From: Brachionus rotundiformis
Lineage: Eukaryota; Rotifera; Eurotatoria; Ploima; Brachionidae
Length of the DNA: 64,000 nt
Assembly: GCA_016802295.1 (NCBI GenBank)
Contig: JAESIW010000124.1
Location: forward strand, 1,014,031-1,078,030
Reading direction: 5' to 3'
Below, in pieces: positions 33,993 to 44,078 of this stretch; the first letter of the stretch is position 1; each line of letters begins with the position of its first letter. Position numbers and translations under genes: made by a program. The notes beneath the pieces were generated by a model. That model did not search any database, was not told the DNA's origin, and saw only the letters and a program-made list of their open reading frames with translations.

Positions 33993-35583
33993 AGTTGTTT
34001 AATTTATTTTATGTATTGTTAGAATTTGAGATTTGATGTAAAACATATCATATGAAATAATAATAATTTTGGGTACTAAAATTAGAAATACCACTATAAA
34101 GCTTGTCTATTGGGTCGAATGTTTGTCTGGCAAACTGCTTCTTTCTATTAATAAATATCATTCTACCAAAAATTCAATATTCTACCTAAAACTCAATTCA
34201 TTTAAAGCTCTTGACCAATGCTAATGATAAGACTGATTCAGAATTACATATCAATAGTATTGGTTTTTTAATACGAAGAAATAGCATTAATAAAAAAATT
34301 AGATAAGCATTTTAGATTTTTACCGAAAACCCTTAATTATTATTAATTTAATTATTATCAATAATTGTATTTAAATTGTTTAAATTCTATTAGTAATGTT
34401 AATATAAGCCATAAAATTAACTTTATATAGAACCCAATGGCTTAATTAAGACAATTTGTTGATTAATTCAATTCTGAATTAATATAAATGATGATTTGAT
34501 GAATATATTCGAATTTTGATTTTATGAAATTTGGTATAATAGACCTGGAAAATATTTTAATTAAGTAAATTTTTTTCCAAAGTTTAAAAACTGGTTCCGT
34601 AAAACCAACATGGTCCAACATAAAAAGCTGCATTTTTACATAATCTATCCTAGAGAATTCTACAAATTTAGCAGCAATGAAATATTCAAGTATTTGAGCT
34701 AGGTGCATTTTTGCACAGAAATAGAGGCAGTTGATGCAACTATCAATGATGCACCATATTGTTAAATTTTTGGATAAATTTACAGGATTTTTTACCATTT
34801 TTTTCTGTTCTATTGTACCAAATTTCAGAAAACACCAATTTTGATTAATATATTTTTTAAATTATTTAAATTATTTTATTTTAATTTAAAAAAAGAGTGT
34901 AGTAATCAGTTTAATTTATTTTATTTGAAGCCGTTGTTAAGTATTGGTATTATTTAAATAATGTTTTATTTTTTTTTATTAATTGTTGTAAAAATAAAAT
35001 AAAATTTTTATCTCAAATTTTTTTTTAAAACATATTTAAAAATTTTAAAACAGTGAATTAATAATTTATTGATTATTAATTTTTAAAAAATCTTAACATT
35101 TTCATTATCGATGCCTAATTTGGACATTAATCAAGTTTATTTTTTATCTTGATATCTTTAAGTAGATTTAAACTAAATTTAAAAAAATTAAATTCAAATT
35201 AAGAAAACAGAAAGATTTTTAAAAATGTCAATTATAACTTTTCTATATTTGACCAAGAGCAAATTTTTTTTAATAATTAAAAAAAAAACACTAGAATTTC
35301 ATTAAAATTTTGGACTTTTAAAGAATAATTTGAAAGTACTTATAATAAAAGATAAATCTCCGAAATTACGATTTTAGGTAAATTTTAGATTCTTTAAATA
35401 TCAAATAATAATTAGATTGTTTTATTTTGAATAAAAAAAAAGTTAAAAAAATAAAAATCTTTATTTAATGAAAAATTGACACAAAACTGTCAAACTTATT
35501 TGATTGAAAATTTTTTACTTTCACAATTCGAAATGATTGAGAGAAAAAAAAAAGAGATACAAATTAAAAATATACAAAAATGT
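33993..35583. other. Intergenic between GPCR and TOP2 3' ends
   Basis: AT-rich convergent region. A minus-strand 111-codon frame (34463-34798) is not recognised and has no detectable family motif. Otherwise nothing apart from the repeat copy at 35330. Confidence 0.5.
35330..35382 (+). repeat. Dispersed direct repeat, right copy (GPCR flank)
   Basis: ttgaaagtacttataataaaagataaatctccgaaattacgattttagg is a degenerate copy of 32503-32561. Confidence 0.65.
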
Positions 35584-38500
35584 CTATGAGTCTATTTCGA
35601 ACAATTCGTCATCACTTGGTATGGCATTCTTGGGCTTTTTTTTGGTTGCGGCCATTTTGGACTTTCTAAAAATGTCATAGTCGTCAGCCTTATTCAAGAG
35701 CTTCTTTTTTTCCGGCTTAGGCTTGGGCTTAAAGTCTTCTTCGTTGCTATCAGACACCACAAAATCATCATCTCTCTTTTTGACCGACTTGGCCTTTGGC
35801 TCATTTACCTTCAGCAATTTTTTACTCTCAGGTTTTTTCGTTTTAGGTGGTTTATTCTCAATGTCTTCATCTTCTGAGTCATCACCTTTTCTCTTTTGGA
35901 TCGCCTTCTCTCTTTGACCATTATCTTTTTTATCTACTTTTTTGCTCTTTGACTTGACTACCAAATCTTCCTCATCAGAATCTAGAACCACCTCGTCATC
36001 ACTTTCATTCTTTTTGACTTTTTTTCGACTAGAAGAGTCTTCATCCGAGCCAGTCTCAATGTAATTTGTGTTCTTTTTGGACCTGTTGGACAAAGTTCTC
36101 TTCTCTACAGGAGAATCTGCTATGGACAAATCATTGGCCGACTCTTCACTCGAGTCCAATGTTTTCTTGAAATAATTATTCAATGTATTCTTTTCCTTTT
36201 CTTTTGTCTTTTTAGCTCTTGGTTCCTTTGGCTCTTTTGGTTCTTTTGGCTCTTTTGGCTCTTTTGGCTCCTTTGGTTCTTTTGGTTCTTTTGGTTCTTT
36301 AGGCTCTCGCTTGACTGGTTTACCGAGATTTTTTATAAAATCTATAACCTCATCCTCCCTGTACTCTTCTGAATTGATCAAGTCTACAATATTTATCTCT
36401 TTTTTGTCCTCTTTTTTAATTTTTTCTTTCGACTTGGCTTCCTTTTCTGTCTTTGCCAAAAGAACTGGATCGATTATGACCTCGACTCTTTTTCCGTCTT
36501 TAGAAGGCAAATACTCGGTCTTAGCCGCCTTGACCACAGCGCTTTTTTTCGACGCTGCGGCACTTATTTTGGCCTTCATGGTTTTCTGAATGGTGTTCAT
36601 TTCGTCTTCGCGCTCTTTTTCCTCTTGTTTGTCCAGCTCGACCAAAAAATGGTCCAAATCATCGAGCCACAGTTGAGATGGAGATTTGGCTTTTAGCTTG
36701 GCCAACTCGTCACCCTTTGCCTTTTGTTGCTTTAAGATGTCATCTTTTTTTTCCATTGTCAAGTTCCAAATGGGCATACCAAGCAAATAGTCGTAGTCTT
36801 TGGTGGATTTTTGAGAGGTGTTGTCTTCATCGTCGACCTCCGGGGGAACCTCGTCGCCCTCATAGCCTTGATCACGTGCTATTTTTGTTTTCCAAGCAAT
36901 AACCGGGTCTGGGTCATACTTTCTCTCCTTGAGTATTCGGCATATTTCAGCTTTTTTCAAATTTTCCACCTTTATTTTACTCTCAATTTTCTCAATTATA
37001 AATCTGGCTATATTGTCCAACTTGAGACTCTCAGCACCAAGCATCCCAACCATGTATTCTTTTCTCTTCTTGTACAGCTTTGATCTAACCTCAAAAAACT
37101 CTTTCAATATCTCATTGACATTTTCATACCGTCTCAAACAACCATCATGGTCAAAAAGAACCATGCTGTTCAAGGATACAGTTTTCTGAATTCTGAAAAA
37201 CTTGTGCAAACCCTGACCATTGGCAGAATTGAATTGTTCACTGGTCATTTTGACCACAAATCTAACAGTCGTATCTGTATGATACTCCTTGTAATCGGAG
37301 ATAACTGGTTGTTTTTGTTCAGCACCATGTAAGTATGGCTCAAGTACAGTCTCTTTGTACACTTGGGTCCACACTCCGATTGGCAACTCGGTTATTTCCA
37401 CTGTATTTTCGCCAATCACGGCTAGCTCACCATTGGTAACTGCGCGTATTTCATCAATTTGCTTGATTTCGCCGCGGAAATTTTTGTAATAGGGAGTCAT
37501 GGGTCTGGACGCTTGACCACTAATCATCAGCTTGATATTTTCTATTATTTCTCTTGGATTGTAGTTGGGGACTTTAGTCGACCATCCAGTGCCGATGCCC
37601 TCAGCTCCGTTGACCAAAACAGTTGGTATAATGGGACAGTAGTACTCTGGCTCGACTTTGAGGCCATCGTCATTCAAGTAATTGTACAATGGGTCATCTT
37701 TTGGGTTAAATAGCAGCCGAGTCAATGGATTTAAGCAGGTAAAGATGTAACGAGGACTGGCCGCGTCTTTGCCACCGTGCAATCGTGTGCCAAATTGACC
37801 TATGGGCATTAGTAGATTTATGTTATTGCTGCCGACATAGTTCTGGGCTAAGTTAATTATTGTACTCATTAGAGACTGTTCACCATGATGGTAAGCGCTC
37901 AGCTCTGCCACTGAGCCAGCTAATTGAGCCACTTTTATTTCCTTGACCAAATTTCTCTTAAAACAAGAGAACAAAACTTTACGCTGACCTGGCTTAAAGC
38001 CGTCTACCAAAGACGGTATTGATCTTTCATTATCAAGATTGCTAAACAAAACAAGTTCTTTGTTTATAAAATCTTTAAATGTTATTTCTTTGGTATTTTT
38101 TTGGTACAGATAATTATCAACAGCTCGACCCTCTCGATGCGCTTTGCGCTCTTCCATATATCTAGTCAGCCAATCCTTACGCTCTTCAATAAACTTTTTG
38201 CTAAATGCCAACTGAATGGCCAAGTCATCTCTGGCACTCGAATATCCAAACTTAATTCTATGCCTTTGCATATCGCTAAAGTATTCTTTGGCCTCTTTGG
38301 ACGTCGAAGTACCCAAACCTTTATAGTACCTTTATAGTATAGATAATAATTTAATTGTGCCATCTAAATTAATTCTAATTGTACTTTATTTTCCATGTAT
38401 TCCAATTATCAGTATTGTTTTGCCATTCTTCAAATTCTGGCATGGAATAAAAAGACTTTTCTTGGTTACCTTTACTAACTTTAACAATGGGTGTTATGAA

Positions 38501-40261
38501 TTCTTCAACAAAGCCATGCTTTAGCAAATTGGGCCATTGATTGTGAACAAAATTGATGATAAGACCTTTGATGTGAGAGCCGTCATGATCTTGATCGGTC
38601 ATAATCATCAGCTTGCCATATCTTAATTGCTTAAGCGATTCTCTGGTCTCGTATTTTTCCTTGAAATTAAGACCAATAATTTTGAGTAAATTGGACACTT
38701 CAGAGTTTTCGATAATCTGCTTGGTGGTAGCTTCTCTAACATTCAGCATTTTACCTCTTAAAGGAAATACTCCATATTTGTCTCGACCAATTACGCCCAG
38801 GCCGGACACAGCCAAAGTTTTGGCTGAGTCTCCTTCAGTTACTATTAGAGTACAATTAATGGATTCTTTAGTTCCAGCGTCGTTGGCATCGTCCAATTTA
38901 GGAATGCCTTTTATTTTAGTTACTTTTGACTTGGAACCAGCTTTTTCCAAATCTGTTTTTTCTTTAAAAGCTAGCCAAGTCATAATGCGATCCATGAGGC
39001 CACTTTTGGCCAATTTTTTGAAAAAATCTTCACCGAGTTGGCACTTGGAGCCGAAATTTTTGGCCTGCAAAGTCATGTTCTCCTTGGTCTGTGAGTCAAA
39101 TGTTGGATTCTCAATCAAACAGTTGATAAATAGCCACATGTGGTTCTTAATCTGAAATGGTTTGACTTGATTTCCATTCTTGTTCTTTTTGTTGATTAAT
39201 TCACCCAGATGCTTGACCACTTGATCTACAATGTAGTCTACATGCCGACCACCCTTTGAGGTAGATATGGAGTTAACAAAACTGACCTGTTGAAAGCCCA
39301 TATCCGAGCAACCAATTGCAATTTCCCATCTGTCACTGAATCGCTCATAGACCAATTTGACAGGGTTGTTGAACTCATCAGTCTCGTTGGTCAAGTACAA
39401 TTTGCAGTAGTCCTCGAATTTTTTTATTGGCAAAACTTTGTCATTCAAATAGACTTTTATGCCCGGCGTACTGGCAGCTATATCATAAGCTCGCCTGGCC
39501 AAAAGAGCCACTGTGTCATCGTCCAGCTGGTCCATTTTAAATTTCGATAAATCTGGAACGAATGTAACACATGTAAAGTCTTCATCTTTGGCATCTTTGA
39601 GAATTGGATCTTCGGCTTTTTGCATGTTATTTGTCCATACCTTGTACATTTTTTTAAATCTATTTAATTAATTAATTAAAATTAATTGTTTAACAATACC
39701 TGTTTAAAGCTTTTTTTATATTCTTTACTTGAAGTCTCTAGGACAAATTTTTTACTGAATATGTTGCACAGCTTAGCGCCATAGCCATTTCTACCACCAG
39801 TTACCTTTTTCTCATCATCGTTATAGTTGCTGGATGTTAACAAGTGACCAAATATCATGGTCGGGACCAGAAGCTTTTCCTCTTTGTGCTCAACTACTGG
39901 AATACCACGACCATTATTAAAAATTCGTATGGTATTATTCTCCTTGTCAATATTGACTCTAATCAGGGTCATATTTTTATCTCTTTGTTTATTATCTGCA
40001 GCATTAACTTGAGAAAAAAAGTTTATTTTTATAAACATTTTCTTATCATTAGGTACCTAAAATTTCATCAAATATCTTATATAAACCAGGTACGAAGGAA
40101 ATTTCTTTTTTTATCATTTTTTCGTTTTCATAGTCCCAAATCCACATTTCTTCCCTCAAGACCTCAACACTTCCGATATAGGTGTCCGGCCTGAGCAATA
40201 TATGCTCAAGCTGGGACTTTTTCTGGTACATTTTCTCAATAGACATCGCTTTGGATGACAT
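35584..40261 (-). CDS. TOP2: DNA topoisomerase II
   Basis: Four exons (minus): 40261-40057, 40007-39700, 39640-38385, 38329-35584, giving 1504 aa (human TOP2A 1531). An ATP-dependent homodimer that passes one duplex through another in the nucleus. ATPase (GHKL): RPDTYIGS, NAADNKQRD, NNGRGIPV, GGRNGYGAKLCN. TOPRIM: EGDSAKTLAVSG, PLRGKMLNVREA, MTDQDHDGSHIKG (acidic metal-binding triad). Winged-helix: PGQRKVLF, YHHGEQSL, and SPRYIFT with the catalytic Tyr. The C-terminal ~350 residues are charged, with a KEP tripeptide repeat encoded at about 36220-36306. The start is ATG 40261 (MSSKAMSIEK). Introns are 49-55 bp. The acceptor of intron 3 is duplicated (see findings). Divergently paired with UXT. 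Confidence 0.98.
36220..36306 (-). repeat. KEP-encoding 9-bp microsatellite in TOP2
   Basis: Plus-strand units of ggttctttt/ggctctttt encode about nine Lys-Glu-Pro tripeptides in the C-terminal tail of topoisomerase II. A length-variable linker, outside the enzyme core. Confidence 0.9.
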
Positions 40262-40638
40262 CTTGCGACTGATTAAATTCTTGGAAATCAATCGTATAAA
40301 ACCAAAAAGTCGAATTTTAATTTTTTTAAACTTAAATTAGTGATGAAAATATGTTTTTTAATTTAAGAGCTTAACATAAATAAGGACTTTGTAAAACAAT
40401 TTTTAAATTTTAGTTCAAATTTATCTTGAACTTTTTTGCTTAATTTATTCTGGCTTAAATTAAACTCAAATACCATGTATTTAAAAAAATCTAATAACAA
40501 AATATTAAATTATTAATTTATATATTTTGAAATTAAAAAAAAAATATATTTTTGAATAAAGACAATTTTTTTTGCTACAACAAATTTTTATTTAAAAAAA
40601 TTTAAATTTTTAAACAAAATTAAATAATTAAGTTAAAA
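40262..40638. promoter_or_regulatory. Divergent promoter region, TOP2 (-) / UXT (+)
   Basis: 377 bp separate the two start codons, which point away from each other, so a shared bidirectional promoter is inferred. Extremely AT-rich with long A and T runs. No specific element was identified. Confidence 0.5.
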
Positions 40639-41109
40639 ATGGAAAACAAATCAGCCAAAATATTGGAATTTGAAAAATTTGTCAATGAAAAATTGAGGAC
40701 CGATTTGAAGATAGTTCTTGATGAGCAGGATGTGGTATTTTCGGAAATTGCCGAATACCTGCAAGTAAAGGATACCATTGAGAAACTGTCTGCCTCAAAT
40801 GCCAAAGGTGAAATAAAAAAGTTCCAAACTAAGGTCGATTTGGGCTGCAATTTTTATGCCAATGCCATGGTTGATGAGCCGTCGAAAATTTTTATCTCTA
40901 TTGGTTTTGGCTTCTATTTACAAATGAATTTTGACGAGGCACTTAGATTTATAGATAAAAAAGTCAAAATTCTGAACCAAAATGCTGAAGAACTTGGTCA
41001 AAAAGCGTCAGAAATAAAAGCAAATATTAAATTTGTTCTTGAGGGCCTGAAAGAAATGCAGAGTCTTGAATTTAAAGAAAAAGAAGAAAAACACAGTTTA
41101 TTTGTTTAA
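40639..41109 (+). CDS. UXT: UXT, alpha-class prefoldin-like protein
   Basis: A 156-aa protein, no introns. It follows human UXT: LRTDLKIVLDEQDVVFSEIAEYLQVKDTIE, VDLGCNFYANAMV, SKIFISIGFGFYLQMNFDEALRFIDKK, NIKFVLEGLKEMQSL. Two long coiled-coil helices flank a beta-hairpin core. UXT is part of the URI/R2TP prefoldin-like complex and acts as a transcription cofactor. Its stop is 32 nt before the NDUFAF7 start on the same strand. Confidence 0.95.
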   Translation: MENKSAKILEFEKFVNEKLRTDLKIVLDEQDVVFSEIAEYLQVKDTIEKLSASNAKGEIKKFQTKVDLGCNFYANAMVDEPSKIFISIGFGFYLQMNFDEALRFIDKKVKILNQNAEELGQKASEIKANIKFVLEGLKEMQSLEFKEKEEKHSLFV

Positions 41110-41141
41110 TTTAATCCTGTTTTAGTTTAGATTTTTAATTA
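41110..41141 (+). promoter_or_regulatory. Trans-splice-acceptor-like spacer between UXT and NDUFAF7
   Basis: The 32-nt gap reads tttaatcctgttttagtttag then atttttaatta before the ATG. TGTTTTAG and TTTAG look like 3' splice sites with a short pyrimidine tract. The gap is too short for normal polyadenylation plus a promoter. This is what a spliced-leader operon junction would look like, by inference. Confidence 0.45.
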
Positions 41142-42800
41142 ATGAATATTATTAAAATAAATAAATTAATTGCCAATCGTTTGTTTAATGGTCATTTGAG
41201 CAAGCTCCGAAACTTATCCTCTAATAATCTGACCCCACTCCAAGGCTACTTGTGCAGTAAAATTAAATTTAATGGTCCGATCACTGTGGCCGAGTACATG
41301 AAAGAAGCTCTTGGCAATCCTAAATGGGTATCTATTTGGTTCGATCAAAAATTTTAAAAATTACTCTTTTATTTAAGGGCTATTACACCAAAAAAGATGT
41401 TTTTGGCGCACAAGGTGATTTCATTACTGCACCTGAAATATCTCAAATGTTCGGCGAAGTAACTAGTATCTATTTAGGATTTATCTAATTTCAACTTATT
41501 ATGTAGCTGGTCGGAATTTGGTTTATGAATGAGTTTTTTGTATTAAAAAATATATACAAAAATTATATGCCAAATAAGGTCCAGTTTGTAGAAATGGGTC
41601 CAGGCCGGGGCACTCTAATGAATGATATACTAAGAGTAGTCTAAAATAAAGATAATACAAAAATTTTAAATTTTATTTAAAATTATATTCCAGGTCTGGA
41701 ACAAAGATAAACAAAACTCAATTGAATTATCTGTTTCCATGATTGAGTCGAGTCCTTTTTTGCGCCAAATTCAGGCGAAAAATTTATGCAATTTGAATGA
41801 AGAACCTCAATTGGAAAAGGAATACAAGTCCAAGTATTCTAATGGGATAAGCATAACTTGGCTTTCAGATATTTCTCAATTGCCGCACACAGAAGCTGTC
41901 CACTTTTTTCTAGCAAATGAGTTTTTTGATGCTTTGCCAATTCATAAGTTCCAGGTTAAGGAAAAAAATTAACCAATTTGGTCTAAGACTATTTCTTAAT
42001 AGAAAACGCCCAAAGGACATAGGGAAGTTTTAGTTGATTTTGACACAAAAGAAAACAAGTTTAAATTTGTTCTCAGTCCCATGGTCACTCTGAATTCAAA
42101 AGTCTTATTAAATGTAAATTCTTAAAGATAATTCATAAAAAATGGTGGACTATTTTAATTTAACTTAGCTTTATCCAGACTACGAAAAGCACGATCATTT
42201 GGAAATCAGTGCTGAATCTGCCAGATACATGGACTTGATAGCCGCAAGACTAAATCAGTATAATGGATCGGTACTAATAATTGACTATGGTCATGATGGA
42301 GAGAACAAAGATACTTTTAGAGTAAATTGAAAAAAAAATTATTAAGTCTTTAATTTTTGGTAAAAGGCGTTCAAAAACCACAAATTGGTAGATGTGTTTA
42401 ATGAACCAGGCGAATGCGACCTGACGGCTGATGTAGACTTTAATTTCTTAAAGCATCTAGCACAAAGATCCAAAGGTACTTAATTGTTATTTGAATTGTC
42501 CAAAATATAATGTTTTTAGTCATTCCTTATGGACCAGTTACACAAGGCAGCTTTTTGTCCCAAATGCAGATCGGAACAAGACTTCAAGTAAATTTGGCAA
42601 AGTAATTAATCAATAAAAAAGCTAAATTTGTCAAGATGTTGCTAAGATCTACTAGAAGTGAAGAAGAAAAGACAAAATTGATGAAAGATTTTAATCTATT
42701 GATCAATCCTGATGATATGGGTGCCAGATTTAAATTGTTATCAATGCGTAAATTTGACCTTAAGCATGAACCACCTGGTTTCTCTAGTAAACTGGAATAA
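41142..42800 (+). CDS. NDUFAF7: Mitochondrial protein arginine methyltransferase NDUFAF7
   Basis: Nine exons: 41142-41327, 41378-41458, 41507-41635, 41694-41954, 42003-42113, 42169-42321, 42367-42475, 42520-42587, 42636-42800, giving 420 aa. NDUFAF7 symmetrically dimethylates NDUFS2 during complex I assembly. Family blocks: FNGPITVAEYMKEAL, GDFITAPEISQMFGE, VEMGPGRGTLMNDIL (SAM-binding), ANEFFDALPIHKFQ, LIIDYGHDG, CDLTADVDFNFL, GPVTQGSFL. The N-terminus is basic and amphipathic, as for a mitochondrial presequence. Introns are 44-58 bp. Probably co-transcribed with UXT. Confidence 0.96.
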
Positions 42801-42921
42801 AAATTTTAATAAACTTTGTGTTAATTAATAAACGCGTTATTTAAAAAATGCTGTTTTAAATTTAATTTTTAATTAATTTATTTTATTCATATAATTATTA
42901 TTAGACTTATTGATTAAGATT

Positions 42922-44078
42922 ATGAAAAAAAAGTTTTTATTTTTTATTAGTTACTCGGCCTATTCGTTAAGGTAAACATAAATAAATATTTATTAAATTA
43001 TTTAATTTTTTAAACCAAAGAACAAGTTATAAATTGTGCAAGCCAGAAGACTCCTATGTTCATGGTGGTTTAAGGAAATTTCTAGTATCATTCTTTAAAC
43101 AAGAGCCAGAGATCACGTTTGCAGTAGATACGCACCATGGAACAAATGCTCTGGTCAATGCAGCTTCGGTAAATTTTCCCATGGAACTGAACATCGACAT
43201 ACACAATTCAAAACGATTCAATAATTTACTCAATTTTAAAATCAGAGACAAACAGTTGGGCTTTAAGTGGGGCAAGAAAAAAAAATTTTTTTAATTTTTT
43301 ATCTATTTTTATCTAAGAATTTTAAATATTGTCAATGTGTCTGATAAATTTTGCATTAAACGAGCATCTCTGCATTCAAAATATGTTTTTAGGTTGTTTT
43401 GGACAAATTAAAAAAAAACTAATTCAAATTAATTACTTTAATTCTAGATTTACGAGCCACAATTCGGATCACCTAAATATTTTTGAGTATCCGATTGCTA
43501 CAAAATTAAGCCATGAAATTAATTTAGAGTGTCTCGAGACAAGATTAAATGAGTTTAATCTATTTTGTGACCAAAATGCCTATACATTATTCAATAATGA
43601 GGAGAATTTTTTGCGTAGAAAACTAATGATAAAACCTATAAAATTGAGTAATTTTGGTGATAGTTTTTTGTTTTAATTCATAAAATTTTTCATTTTAGAA
43701 TTGGTCAAGAATTGCCAAAGTTATATAGAACATTCGATGGCTATTCATTTGATTGAGATGGAGAATTTTCCCATCTATCACACCGAGCAGGTAGTATGAT
43801 CAAAATTTAAGCTATTAATTTATAAATAACTTAAATATTAAAAAAAAAAGCTCTTTTGTTTGCTTGGTACAATTTTGGCCAGCTCGAGAGAAAATTTTGA
43901 TGGCAATTTTTTGAAGAAAATAGAGGAAATTTTCAAATCTGAAGATGTGACCAAAGTTGACCATATGAGCTCTATAGAAAATTTGAATGGCTTATTTCTG
44001 ACCGATATTAGCTTTGACCAGAAAATAATAGAACACGAAAAACTAAACGACATAATATATATAAAAAAAATTAATTAA
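42922..44078 (+). CDS. Unidentified 296-residue protein
   Basis: Six exons: 42922-42971, 43021-43266, 43318-43392, 43448-43647, 43699-43790, 43851-44078. All phases agree and splice sites are GT..AG, total 297 codons. I do not recognise the family. Visible blocks include YVHGGLRKFLVSFF, TFAVDTHHGTNALVNAASV, CQSYIEHSMAIHLIEMENFP and LFCLLGTILASSRENF. No clear signal peptide apart from a Lys/Phe-rich start (MKKKFLFFIS), which may be a weak one. No transmembrane segment and no obvious catalytic motif. It lies 121 bp after NDUFAF7 on the same strand, so it may belong to the same transcription unit. Too many consistent introns to be a chance ORF. Confidence 0.8.

Noticed and set aside
34463..34798. 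Minus-strand 111-codon frame
   Set aside because: Longer than most random frames but Ile/Phe/Lys/Asn-dominated with no family signal and no splice partner.
35584..38316. TOP2 exon 4 as a separate gene starting MGTSTSK
   Set aside because: It is the third-largest-domain continuation of TOP2; the KYYKGLGTSTSKEA motif is completed only by splicing to exon 3.
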